From: Moraxella porci DSM 25326 | Lineage (GTDB): Bacteria > Pseudomonadota > Gammaproteobacteria > Pseudomonadales > Moraxellaceae | Length of the DNA stretch: 64,000 nt | NCBI RefSeq assembly: GCF_002014855.1 | Contig: NZ_MUYV01000005.1 | Location: forward strand, 154,080 to 218,079 | Direction of reading: 5' to 3' | In this document: in pieces, positions 37,355 through 47,100 of the stretch | Numbering within the stretch: position 1 is the first letter of the stretch | Layout: each line of letters begins with the position of its first letter | The notes under the pieces: model-generated | What the model was told of the DNA's origin: nothing | Seen by the model: only the letters and a program-made list of their open reading frames with translations | Database searches by the model: none | Translations under genes and position numbers: made by a program

Positions 37355-38233
37355 TTAATTGGTCTTCGCACCCAAGCGAGCCGACAGACGCCACTGTGCG
37401 TAGTTGATGGCAAATAGCACAATCAATGACAACAGCAGCATGAATAATGCCACGCAAGCTGCACCGGCGACATCGAATTGTTCAAGCTTTGAGACGATGA
37501 TCAGCGGCAGAATCTCAGATTGCATTGGAATATTGCCCGCAATAAAAATCACCGAGCCATATTCACCAGTGGCACGAGCGAACATCATCCCAGCACCGAT
37601 CAGCATTGCAGGGGCGATCTCAGGCAAAATCACTCGGCGAAAGGTGGTCAAGCGAGATGCGCCCATCACTGCCGCTGCTTCTTCAAATTCGACTGACAGC
37701 TCAGCCAATACAGGCTGTACGGCACGCACGATGAAAGGAAAGCTGACCACAACAAGCGCAAGCCAGATGCCAATCGGCGTGAAGGCAATCTTAATCGGCT
37801 CACCTGTCAAGGCGATGCCAATTTTACTAAACCATTGACCAAAAAAACCATTGGGCGCGTACAAAGTGGCCAGTGCAATGCCTGTCACCGCGGTCGGCAG
37901 CGCAAAGGGCAAATCCACCAATGCATTGATGAATGACTTTCCCCAAAATTCATAGCGCACCAACACCCAAGCGATCAGCGTACCAAATACCAAATTGGTC
38001 AAAGTCGCCAAAGCCGCCATCGATAAGGACAGCTTAATGGCTGCAAAGACCTGAGGCTCTTTGATGGTGCGTATGATGTCTGCAAAATCCATCTGCAATG
38101 TGGTGATAATCATCATCGCAAATGGCAAAATCACCAGTAACGATAATGCAAAAATACTCACACCCATGCTCAGCCCAAAAAATGGCATGACTCGGCGAGC
38201 GCGATTTTTGAGGGGTGTTTGGGGTTGTGACAT
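37355..38233 (-). CDS. cysT: Sulfate ABC transporter permease CysT
   Basis: CysT (CysU) is the second channel subunit. The 292-residue protein has six hydrophobic segments, 'EFEEAAAVMGASRLTTFRRVILPEI' as the ATPase-contact loop and 'ARATGEYGSVIFIAGN'. ATG 38233 is chosen because AGGA lies 6 nt upstream; ATG 38239 has its ribosome site too close. It leads the operon and has a CysB-like sequence upstream (38326-38341). No sulfate-binding protein gene accompanies the operon. Confidence 0.94.
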   Translation of the reverse strand: MSQPQTPLKNRARRVMPFFGLSMGVSIFALSLLVILPFAMMIITTLQMDFADIIRTIKEPQVFAAIKLSLSMAALATLTNLVFGTLIAWVLVRYEFWGKSFINALVDLPFALPTAVTGIALATLYAPNGFFGQWFSKIGIALTGEPIKIAFTPIGIWLALVVVSFPFIVRAVQPVLAELSVEFEEAAAVMGASRLTTFRRVILPEIAPAMLIGAGMMFARATGEYGSVIFIAGNIPMQSEILPLIIVSKLEQFDVAGAACVALFMLLLSLIVLFAINYAQWRLSARLGAKTN

Positions 38234-38325
38234 GAGCATTCCTACAGTTAATCATCAAGATAAAGATGGCTGTACTTTACGGGATGACTATCAAAACCGC
38301 CAGCGCAAAAATTGAATTTTTATTT

Positions 38326-38341
38326 TCTAAAATGGAATTTA
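38326..38341. promoter_or_regulatory. Candidate CysB site upstream of cysT
   Basis: The sequence TTCnAAAATGGAATnT occurs here and at 62734-62749 upstream of cysI. Both lie about 95-120 bp before the start codon. The TTC...GAA dyad suits a LysR-type factor such as CysB. Confidence 0.5.
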
Positions 38342-38470
38342 TGCCAACGCTGTGATGGCATCATGGCATAAAATTCATCAACACAGCGTTAATAGCTTTA
38401 AAATTATCAACAAACATGCGATAATGAGAATTGTACAGCTGTTCGCTAGCCATCCTTTATAGGTATCCTA

Positions 38471-38872
38471 ATGATAAAATTACTACAAAAATCGGGTTTG
38501 ATAATTGTCTTATCGTTACCGTTTATGGCTTATGCCAATACCGCTGCATCACCCACAGCGCACGAAGAGGCTGCTGTTGATTTTTGTTCTTTTGCTACCG
38601 AGGGCGTGATGCGTATTGCAGCGGCTCGTCAAGTTGGGATCGATCAAGCCAAGCTGGTCGGTGAGCTGAACCAAAGCATGGGCGCGATGAGATCGCAGAT
38701 GGCTGCTGCGACTGCCGACACACTGGATCAATATTGGAAAGATGCCACCGAGCGTCTATATCAAGAACCCATTTACGGCAGCGAGCCTGACAAACAGGCT
38801 TTTGTGATGGCAGTTGGTGAATCTTCTTTTAATCATTGTCTTGAGCAAACACTTGCAGCGCCCACATCTTAA
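38471..38872 (+). CDS. Secreted protein of unknown function
   Basis: I do not recognise this 133-residue protein. It has a signal peptide (cleavage expected after 'MAYA'), and the mature part is alpha-helical with two cysteines ('AVDFCSFATEGV' and 'SSFNHCLEQT') that may form a disulfide. It is likely periplasmic. AGG lies upstream of the ATG, and GATAAT at 38420-38425 may be its -10. It stands alone between cysT and the helicase gene. Confidence 0.75.
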   Translation: MIKLLQKSGLIIVLSLPFMAYANTAASPTAHEEAAVDFCSFATEGVMRIAAARQVGIDQAKLVGELNQSMGAMRSQMAAATADTLDQYWKDATERLYQEPIYGSEPDKQAFVMAVGESSFNHCLEQTLAAPTS

Positions 38873-38952
38873 TTTTTAATTTATTAAGTATTCAATTATT
38901 TATTGTATTTATGATGATCACCATAGATACAGACCAATGCAGATAACGCGAT

Positions 38953-40164
38953 ATGACCGACAGTACTTTTACTCATTTTGAAGATTTGCCTTTGTCGCCA
39001 TCGACGCTAAAGGCAATCAAGGCACTTAATTTCGCCAAATTAACGCCAATTCAGGCACAGATTTTGCCGCACACCTTGGCAAATCAAGATGCCATCGGGC
39101 AGGCACAGACAGGCACGGGCAAGACGGCGACTTTTTTGATTACTATCATTGAAGCACTGCTAAATAAGCCATTCGCCAAAGACGAAAAACGCTACTTGGG
39201 TGAGCCGCGCGCTTTGGTGCTGGCACCGACTCGGGAGCTTGCTCAGCAGATTTTGGCCGATTGTCGTGAGTTGACTCGATTTAGTGAGCTGTACAATCTG
39301 TGCATCACGGGTGGTGCCGATTTTGATAAGCAGGCTGAACAAATCAATAAACGACCGCTGGATATTCTCATCGGTACACCAGGGCGCATCATTGATTGGG
39401 TGAATAAGGGCGTGCTGTTCTTGGATCGTGTGGAGGTCTTTGTGCTTGATGAAGCCGATCGTATGCTGGACATGGGTTTTATCCCTGATATTAAGCGTAT
39501 CGTGCGTCATATGCCTGCTAACACCGACCGCCAAAGCTTGCTATTTTCGGCGACTTTCAACCAAGATGTGATGAATTTGGCGTATCGCTGGCTGTATCAT
39601 CCTGCTTTTGTTGAGATTGCACCCGAATCCAAGACCAATACCGCCATTGAGCAGAAATTTTATCTATTGACTGAGCGTGAGAAGATGACTGCTTTGCGTC
39701 AGATTTTGTCAGACAAAGCGGTCAAAAAAGTCATCGTCTTTGCCAATCGAAAGGATCAAGTCAAGCGACTGTATGACAACCTACGCCGCCATCATGAGGT
39801 GACGATGCTGTCAGGTGATGTTGCTCAGCAAAAACGAGAGCGATATTTGCAGCGTTTCAAAGAAGGCGAGGTGAATATTTTGGTGGCGACTGATGTGGCA
39901 GGGCGTGGCATTCATGTTGATGATGTCACTCATGTGATTAATTTTACCTTGCCTGATATGCCGGATGACTATGTGCATCGCATCGGGCGTACGGGCCGAG
40001 CGGGTCATACTGGGGTGTCGATCAGCTTTGTCAGTGAAAATGATGCCTTTAATCTACCTGCACTAGAGTCGCATATTGACCAAAAATTTAAACTCAGCCA
40101 GTTTGATTTTGAGGAAGCAACCGAAGCATCAGATGGTAATACGGCAGATTTGGGCGACGCATGA
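38953..40164 (+). CDS. rhlB: DEAD-box RNA helicase, RhlB-like
   Basis: The 403-residue protein has all DEAD-box motifs: Q motif 'LTPIQAQ', I 'AQTGTGKT', Ia 'PTRELAQQI', II 'DEAD', III 'SAT' and VI 'HRIGRTGRAG'. The N-terminus 'FTHFEDLPLSPSTLKAIKALNF' and the short C-terminal tail resemble RhlB, which unwinds RNA for the degradosome. RhlE-like identity cannot be fully excluded. Its TGA overlaps the hemW ATG by 4 nt, which indicates coupled translation. Confidence 0.9.
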   Translation: MTDSTFTHFEDLPLSPSTLKAIKALNFAKLTPIQAQILPHTLANQDAIGQAQTGTGKTATFLITIIEALLNKPFAKDEKRYLGEPRALVLAPTRELAQQILADCRELTRFSELYNLCITGGADFDKQAEQINKRPLDILIGTPGRIIDWVNKGVLFLDRVEVFVLDEADRMLDMGFIPDIKRIVRHMPANTDRQSLLFSATFNQDVMNLAYRWLYHPAFVEIAPESKTNTAIEQKFYLLTEREKMTALRQILSDKAVKKVIVFANRKDQVKRLYDNLRRHHEVTMLSGDVAQQKRERYLQRFKEGEVNILVATDVAGRGIHVDDVTHVINFTLPDMPDDYVHRIGRTGRAGHTGVSISFVSENDAFNLPALESHIDQKFKLSQFDFEEATEASDGNTADLGDA

Positions 40165-41339
40165 TCCCTGATTTGAGCTTGGTGCCATCACGCATTCCAT
40201 TGTCATTGTACATTCATATACCCTGGTGTATCAAAAAATGCCCTTATTGCGACTTTAATTCGCACGCATTGCCCAGTGATACACCGTTTGCTGATTATGT
40301 CGATGCATTATTGGCGGATGCGTCATCACAGGTGCGATTTTTGGCAAATCGTGAAATTGCGACGGTATTTATCGGCGGTGGTACGCCTTCATTATTGCCC
40401 ATCGATGAGATGGCGCGGCTATTTGCAGGACTTAAGCAAATCCTACCTTTTGCCAAAGACTGTGAAATCACGCTAGAAGCCAATCCGGGTACGCTTGAGC
40501 ACGCACCGTTTGAGTCATATTTGGATATCGGTATCAATCGCCTATCGATCGGTGTACAGAGCTTTGATGGTACGGCTTTATCAGTGCTTGGGCGTATCCA
40601 TAATCCTGATCAGGCTATCAACGCCATCATTAAAGCAAGGCAAGCAGGCTTTGAGCGAATCAATGCTGATTTGATGTATGGCTTGCCCAATCAAACACCA
40701 AGCCTTGCCGTGCAAGATATCACTACCGCCATCGATGCTGGTGCGACGCACATTTCATGGTATCAGCTGACAATTGAGCCTAATACCGCTTTTCATCGGA
40801 CGCCGCCTGATCTGCCTGATGAAGAGACGATGGAGGCCATCGAGACGGCAGGGCGAGATGTATTGACACAGCACGGATTTGATCATTATGAAGTCAGTGC
40901 ATGGGCAGGCAGAGTCGATAGCCCGTGTCGGCATAATATGAATTATTGGCAGTTTGGCGATTATCTAGCGATTGGTGCGGGCGCGCATGGCAAAGTTACC
41001 GTCGCAGATCAGGTGGACTTGGCAGAGGGGATTTATCGTTTTCAAAAATCACGCCTGCCAAAAGATTATCTAAATTATCAAGGTGCGCCAAAAATGGTGA
41101 ACTTTGAGATCATTGCTCAAGAAAATCTACCGTTTGAATTTATGATGAACGCCTTACGCTTACGCCGTGGGACGACGACGCAAGTTTTTGAAGAGCGAAC
41201 TGGCTTATTTGTCAGTACCATTGATAATGAAATGATGCCGCTACAACATCAAGGATTGATGGTATTTGATCCTTTGCTGATTGCGCCGACAGAGTTGGGA
41301 TTTCGTTATGTCAATCATCTGGTGAGTCAGTTTTTGTGA
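40161..41339 (+). CDS. hemW: Radical SAM protein HemW
   Basis: HemW binds heme and is thought to deliver it to respiratory proteins; it was earlier misnamed an oxygen-independent coproporphyrinogen oxidase. The 392-residue protein has the cluster 'WCIKKCPYCDFNSHA' (Cys23, 27, 30), 'IFIGGGTPSLL'-type motif ('TVFIGGGTPSLL') and 'NRLSIGVQSF'. It lacks the extra cysteine of true HemN. It overlaps the helicase gene by 4 nt. Confidence 0.94.
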   Translation: MIPDLSLVPSRIPLSLYIHIPWCIKKCPYCDFNSHALPSDTPFADYVDALLADASSQVRFLANREIATVFIGGGTPSLLPIDEMARLFAGLKQILPFAKDCEITLEANPGTLEHAPFESYLDIGINRLSIGVQSFDGTALSVLGRIHNPDQAINAIIKARQAGFERINADLMYGLPNQTPSLAVQDITTAIDAGATHISWYQLTIEPNTAFHRTPPDLPDEETMEAIETAGRDVLTQHGFDHYEVSAWAGRVDSPCRHNMNYWQFGDYLAIGAGAHGKVTVADQVDLAEGIYRFQKSRLPKDYLNYQGAPKMVNFEIIAQENLPFEFMMNALRLRRGTTTQVFEERTGLFVSTIDNEMMPLQHQGLMVFDPLLIAPTELGFRYVNHLVSQFL

Positions 41340-41375
41340 TGATGCATATGTGTGATCGATGGTTTTAAGCATAAT

Positions 41376-41408
41376 AAAAAACTCGCCATCATCAGGGCGA
41401 GTTTTTTG
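41376..41408. terminator. Bidirectional terminator between hemW and the entericidin gene
   Basis: AAAAACTCGCC and GGCGAGTTTTTT form a stem with A- and T-runs on each side, so it can work for both converging genes. Confidence 0.9.
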
Positions 41409-41420
41409 TTGCTAAACTGC

Positions 41421-41561
41421 TTACAGCTTGTTTTCAACTTTTTGAGCGGTGTTGCTGACTGCATCGCCAGTTTTTGAAACATCTTTACCGAATCCTTTGA
41501 CGGTGTTACAACCAGTCAAAACGAACACAGCTGCCAATGATGCGATGATTACTTTTTTCAT
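41421..41561 (-). CDS. Entericidin-like small lipoprotein
   Basis: The 46-residue product has a signal sequence and lipobox 'VLTGC' (lipid-modified Cys18), then a short helical tail 'GFGKDVSKTGDAVSNTAQK' typical of EcnA/EcnB entericidins. In E. coli these lipopeptides form an antidote/toxin pair; here only one is present. The ATG at 41561 has AAGGAC upstream; an earlier in-frame start is rejected because it does not give a signal peptide. Confidence 0.88.
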   Translation of the reverse strand: MKKVIIASLAAVFVLTGCNTVKGFGKDVSKTGDAVSNTAQKVENKL

Positions 41562-41782
41562 AATACTGTCCTTGATGTAAAACATGAATGAATTGTGGTG
41601 CAATGTTTGATGACCACATGGTTATCTTAGCGAAATTTTTGATGGAATGCCAGTACTGGATGTATTTTGACAATTATTTTTACATTTTGATAAATTTTGG
41701 CAATATCTGACAGCTTTTACTGGCGATTTGGCGCATTTGGCAGTACAATAAAGCACATTATTACGAATATTGATCTACACTT

Positions 41783-42325
41783 ATGACAGACGCACTCATT
41801 CACATCGTGCTTTTTTCACCAAAAATTCCCAATAATACCGGCAATATCATTCGCCTGTGCGCCAATACAGGGGCGCAGCTGCATCTGATTAAGCCATTGG
41901 GCTTTGAACTGGATGATACTAAGCTTAAACGAGCAGGGCTTGATTATCATGAATACGCCAACCTACAGGTGCATGACGATTGGGCGAGTGCCAAGGCGGT
42001 GCTGATGGCTAGCGGCGTCAGCCGATTTGTGGCGATGACGACCAAGTTTAGCCGACCATTTTATGACTATGATTTTGGGCTTGATGGTCAGAGTGATGCG
42101 CGTGGTGTGGCGGTGGTATTTGGATCTGAGACCGATGGCTTGCCTGATGATGTGCGCGCTGATATCGGTGCGGATAACTGGCTAAGGCTGCCGATGCTGC
42201 CACAATCTCGCAGCCTAAATCTGGCCAATAGCGTCTCGATTTGTCTGTATGAAGTGTGGCGACAGCTTGGTTTTGTCGGTGATGTTGGGCAAAGTATAGG
42301 CTATCATAAACCAACTTCCAGATAA
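41783..42325 (+). CDS. trmL: tRNA (cytidine/uridine(34)-2'-O)-methyltransferase
   Basis: TrmL methylates the ribose at the wobble base of leucine tRNAs. The 180-residue SPOUT protein has 'SPKIPNNTGNIIRLCANTGA', 'FGSETDGLP' and 'LPMLPQSRSLNLANSVSI', which form the knot and SAM pocket. It is short and lacks extra domains, as TrmL does. It is followed 29 bp later by the CHMI-like gene. Confidence 0.94.
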   Translation: MTDALIHIVLFSPKIPNNTGNIIRLCANTGAQLHLIKPLGFELDDTKLKRAGLDYHEYANLQVHDDWASAKAVLMASGVSRFVAMTTKFSRPFYDYDFGLDGQSDARGVAVVFGSETDGLPDDVRADIGADNWLRLPMLPQSRSLNLANSVSICLYEVWRQLGFVGDVGQSIGYHKPTSR

Positions 42326-42354
42326 TATAAGTAATTGATTAAAAAGGAATTATC

Positions 42355-42696
42355 ATGCCACAAGTCACCATGGAGCTGTCCGATAGCATCCAAGTGGATG
42401 AGTCATTATTACTGAATGCGGTCAATCAGGCATTGGATGCCAGCGGTGTGTTTCGCTTGCAAGACATCAAATCACGGCTGTATCGGCCAGAGCATGTATT
42501 GATTGGTGATGGCGGCTGCGGGCAAGGCTTTGTGTATGCCAAAGTCGCCATCTTGCCAGGGCGTAGTGATGCCATCAAAGCGCAGCTTGGAGCAAGTGTG
42601 CTTGGCGCACTAAAATTTGTGCTTGATGAAGATAACCTTGGCGTACAGTATGGCGTAGAAGTCATTGATTTATCAGAACATTATTTTAAATTATAA
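42355..42696 (+). CDS. 5-carboxymethyl-2-hydroxymuconate Delta-isomerase family protein
   Basis: The 113-residue protein matches the CHMI family (tautomerase superfamily), with Pro2 after the initiator Met as the expected catalytic proline, plus 'SRLYRPEHVLIGDG' and 'FVYAKVAILPGRS'. In homoprotocatechuate degradation this enzyme isomerises a ring-cleavage product, but no other genes of that pathway are here, so the real substrate is uncertain. AAAAAGGAAT precedes the ATG. Confidence 0.85.
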   Translation: MPQVTMELSDSIQVDESLLLNAVNQALDASGVFRLQDIKSRLYRPEHVLIGDGGCGQGFVYAKVAILPGRSDAIKAQLGASVLGALKFVLDEDNLGVQYGVEVIDLSEHYFKL

Positions 42697-42815
42697 GTAA
42701 TTTTTGATGAGTGTCATCACATCGACGGACGCCAGTGCAGCGCTGCTAAAACTTCCCCTAAGCAATAAAACTGTGCTACAATAGGCTCATTTAAAATCAT
42801 AAAAAAGAGAGCAAC

Positions 42816-43253
42816 ATGTTTCAATTACATCCAACCCTTGCTAAGGATACTTTTTTGGTGGGGGATTTTCCATTATCCACGGTGCGCCTGATGAATGACT
42901 GTCAGTTCCCGTGGCTGATCTTGGTGCCGCGCGTCTCTGGCATTAAAGAGATCTATGAGCTTAGCCAAGCCGATCAAGTGCAGTTTTTGCGCGAATCAAG
43001 CTGGGTATCTAGCCAAATGGCAAAAATTTTTGGCGCTGACAAAATGAATGTCGCTGCCCTTGGCAATCAAGTGCCGCAGCTGCACTTTCATCACATCGTC
43101 CGCTATCAAAACGATGTGGCTTGGCCAAATCCTGTCTGGGGGCGCCCTGCCATTCCTTATACTGGCGAGGTCTTAACTCACATGCAACAAACTTTGATGA
43201 TGGCATTGCGCGGTCATCACGAGATGCCTTTTGATTGGAAGATGGATGTATAA
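42816..43253 (+). CDS. HIT domain protein
   Basis: The 145-residue protein has the histidine triad as 'QLHFHHIVRYQND' and the upstream 'FPWLILVPRVSG' of the HIT family, nucleotide hydrolases or transferases that act on AMP conjugates. Its length fits the single-domain proteobacterial subgroup. GAGAG lies upstream of the ATG. An intrinsic terminator follows. Confidence 0.9.
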   Translation: MFQLHPTLAKDTFLVGDFPLSTVRLMNDCQFPWLILVPRVSGIKEIYELSQADQVQFLRESSWVSSQMAKIFGADKMNVAALGNQVPQLHFHHIVRYQNDVAWPNPVWGRPAIPYTGEVLTHMQQTLMMALRGHHEMPFDWKMDV

Positions 43254-43283
43254 TTTATAAGTAGTTATTTTATTTAACATATA

Positions 43284-43310
43284 AACCCTGTCTGTGTGGC
43301 AGGGTTTTGT
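43284..43310 (+). terminator. Terminator after the HIT gene
   Basis: AACCCTG pairs with CAGGGTT across a 9-nt loop, followed by TTGTTG. Confidence 0.82.
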
Positions 43311-43470
43311 TGTTTTATATACAGATTTGGTCAAGTTGAATGCGATCTTGAAAGCTGACTTTCAAATCATCCTCGAAGTATGCATCGGATTGGCATGGTG
43401 TTCAGCCATCATCTGGGGTATAATGACAGCTTAACTTGCAATGCAAGATGACAGAGCGATCGGGGGAGAG

Positions 43471-44115
43471 ATGGCCGCGCCAAAATTATATCTACTGACC
43501 AATGATGATGAGATTAATACCTTGCTTGAAAAGCTCGAGCGAGTGTTTGATACGGGCGCGGTGTCTTTATTGCAAGTGCGCCGCAAATCAACGCTAAAGC
43601 TGTATGATCTGGCGACGGTGTATCGTGAAGCTGAGCTGATCGTAAGCCTTGCTAATGACTATGACATCGATGTGGTGATGAATGATGATCTGGAGCTGGC
43701 CTCGCATTTTGGCACAGGGCTGCACTTGGGTCAGCGCGATGGCAGTGTACGAGTTGCGCGCGAGATTTTGGGGGATGATGTGGTGATCGGGCGCACTTGT
43801 CACACTGACATCGCTTTATTTAAACAAGCGCGCAAAGAGGGGGCGACTTATGGGGCGATGGGTACAGCCTTTGCATCGATCACCAAGCCTCGCGCCAGCA
43901 TCATCCCTCGCGAGACGCTTACCAAAGCCAGTGAGTTTGATTTTCCGCTGTGCATCATCGGCGGCATTGCTTTGGATAATGTGCTACAGCTGCGCGATGA
44001 GCTGCAAGGCGCACGCGTCGAGTACATCGCCGTGACAGCCGATATCATGGGACATTCGGTCGATACGATCGCTGATAAATGCCGTGCTTGGCAACAAAAA
44101 CTAAATAATTGGTAG
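43471..44115 (+). CDS. thiE: Thiamine phosphate synthase
   Basis: ThiE joins the pyrimidine and thiazole moieties to make thiamine phosphate. The protein has 'LYLLTNDD', 'SLLQVRRKS', 'VVMNDDLELASHFGTGLHLGQRD', 'IGRTCHT' and 'GATYGAMGTAF', typical of the TIM-barrel enzyme; Ser in 'IGRSCH' is replaced by Thr. ATG 43471 has GGGGGAGAG right upstream and is preferred to ATG 43441. No TPP riboswitch was found in the leader. mfd follows 15 bp later. Confidence 0.9.
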   Translation: MAAPKLYLLTNDDEINTLLEKLERVFDTGAVSLLQVRRKSTLKLYDLATVYREAELIVSLANDYDIDVVMNDDLELASHFGTGLHLGQRDGSVRVAREILGDDVVIGRTCHTDIALFKQARKEGATYGAMGTAFASITKPRASIIPRETLTKASEFDFPLCIIGGIALDNVLQLRDELQGARVEYIAVTADIMGHSVDTIADKCRAWQQKLNNW

Positions 44116-44130
44116 TATGTGGTAAGTATC

Positions 44131-47100
44131 ATGACACAAGATTTTGCGCCAGATTTGGGCGAGCTGCCGACGCAGGCGAATTATAAAAAAACGGTGAGCT
44201 GCTTAGGTGGTGCGGATTTGAGCTTTTGGCTGTCGCAGATTGCCCATCATGAAAATCGCTTGATCGTCATGGTGGCCAATACCCAAAATGAGCTCAATCA
44301 ACTGGACACTGAACTGGCTTTTTTTGGGGTGAATGCTAAGGTTTTTCCCGATTGGGAGATCTTAGCTTATGATCAGCTATCTGTCCATCAAGACATCATC
44401 TCCGAGCGCATCGCACTGCTGACAAACATGCCAAAGTCAGGTGTGTTACTGGTTAGCGTACAGACATTGATGCAGCGCATCGCACCGCCATCTTGGTTAA
44501 TCGGCCAGCATTTTGATTTAAAAGTCGGGGATAAATTTGATATCGGGCAAGAACGCGAGCGATTGACTCAAGCGGGTTACACTTACACTGACACGGTGTT
44601 TGAGCCCGGCGAATTTGCGGTTCGTGGCAGCATTATCGACATATTTGCCATCGGGCAGAGCCTGCCGTTTCGTCTGGACTTATTTGATGATGAAATTGAG
44701 ACCATCAAATTTTTCGACCCTGAAACGCAGCGCACCCATACTGATTTAAGTTTAGAAAAATTAAAAAAAGATGCAGAATCTTCTTTGAATCTACATCAGC
44801 CACATAAGCTGCCTACACACGCCAAAATCGATCAATTTTCATTATTACCAGCCAAAGAATTTGCCCTAGAAGATGGCCGCGACCTGTTTCGCCAGAATTT
44901 CGCCAGTTTGTTTCCTGCTGCCAGTGCGCGTAAGATCGACCTGTATAATGATGTGATGGCAGGCATTGCGCCACAGGGTATTGAGTATTACGCACCGCTG
45001 TTTTTTGAGCTTGAGCAGTGGATGGCGATGGGCAGCCTGTTTTCTTATTTGCCAAAAGATGCGCTGATCATCAGCCATCACGACATGGCGATGCATCACC
45101 AAGAGCATTGGATGCAGATTCAGACGCGCCATCATTCACGCGCGCATGATGCACAGCTGCCGATTTTGCCGCCTGATTATTTATTTTTTCAAAATAATGA
45201 ATTTCATCAAGCATTAAAGAATTATCCGCGCATTATCATCGAGCGTACCGATGATCCTAGTCTGCAATCGATGCCGATGCTTGAGCCGCCATCGTTGCCA
45301 ATCAATCATCAAGCCCCCGAACCCTTGGCAGCACTCCTTGAATTTATCAAATCATCGACAATACCAGTGCTGCTGGTGGCCGAAAGCGCTGGTCGCCGTG
45401 AGATCATTCTTGAGCTATTAAAGGGTAAAATCACCACCGAACTGGTGTCGGATTTCGGGGAGTTTTTGGCCAAAAAACACCAATTTGATGGCTCAAAAAT
45501 CGCCATCAGCGTCGCTGGGATTGAGCGCGGATTGTGGCTTGATACGCCTGATGGCTTTGTGGTAATCAGCGAGACGCAGATCTTTGGTCGTCAAGTACTC
45601 CAGACGCGCCGACGCCGTCAATCAAGCATCTCACAGGCGTTTTTGGTCAAATCAGTCACCGAGCTTGCCGAAGGGTCGCTTGTGGTGCATTTAGAACATG
45701 GTATTGGCCGTTATCAAGGCTTGATTGCACTGGATTTGGGCGAGGGTGAGCAAGAATTTATTCACCTAAAATACGCCGATGATGCCAGCATCTATGTGCC
45801 GATCACCAATCTGGCACTGATCGGCCGTTACAGTGGTACTGATTCTGAAGCAGTAGCGCTGTCAAAGATCGGCTCAGGCAAATGGGAGAAATCCAAACAA
45901 AAGGCGCTCGAGCAGATTCACGATGTTGCAGCAGAACTGCTCAATGTACAAGCGCGGCGCAATGCCAAATCTGGCATCAGCTTTGAGATTGATATGGCGC
46001 AATATGAACTGTTCGCCAGTCAGTTCGCTTTTGAAGAGACCATCGATCAGGCAGCCGCGATCGAAGCGGTGATGCATGATATGAAGCAGTCCAAGCCGAT
46101 GGATCGCCTGATCTGTGGCGATGTTGGATTTGGCAAAACCGAAGTGGCGATGCGCGCGGCATTCATCGCGGTGCAGGCAGGCTATCAGGTCGCGGTGCTG
46201 GTGCCGACGACACTACTGGCAGGTCAGCATGAGGACAGTTTTTTGACGCGCTTTGCTGATTGGCCGATCCGTGTTGAGGGTTTGTCACGCTTTGGCAGCA
46301 AAAAGCATCATGATAAAGTCATCGAATCGCTGGCTGATGGCACGGTTGATATCGTCATCGGCACCCATAAGCTATTGCAAGATGAGGTGAAATTCAAACG
46401 CTTGGGTCTGATGATCATCGATGAAGAGCATCGATTTGGCGTACGCCATAAAGAGCGCATCAAAGCCATGCAAACAGACATTGACAGCCTATCGATGACA
46501 GCCACGCCCATACCACGAACGCTGAATATGGCGCTGTCGGGGATGCAGGATATTTCGATCATCGCCACACCGCCTGCGCGCCGATTGGCGATCAAGACTT
46601 TTTTATTACCAAAATCCGATGAAGTCATCAAAGAGGCGATTTTACGGGAGATTTTGCGCGGCGGTCAGGTGTATTATTTGCACAATGATGTCGCGAGCAT
46701 CGAGGCGGCGGCTGACAGCTTGCGTGAGCTGATCTCTGAGGCTCGGGTGGCTGTGGCGCACGGGCAAATGCACGAGCGCGAGCTTGCGGCTGTGATGAAT
46801 GATTTTTATCATAAAAAATTCAATGTCTTGGTCGCCAGTACCATCATCGAAACGGGCATCGATGTGCCAAATGCCAATACCATCATTATCCACCGCGCTG
46901 ATAAATTTGGTATCGCGCAGTTGCATCAGCTGCGTGGACGCGTGGGACGAAGCCATCATCAGGCTTATTGTTATTTGATGGTACCATCCTTAAAAGGTCT
47001 GTCCTCCGACGCCAAAAAACGCCTCAATGCCATCACACGCGCCAATACACTGGGCGCAGGCTTTATGTTGGCATCTGAGGATTTGGAGATTCGTGGTGCA

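Noticed and set aside
43311..43470. TPP riboswitch upstream of thiE
   Set aside because: The conserved CUGAGA and the 3' thi-box sequence are absent.
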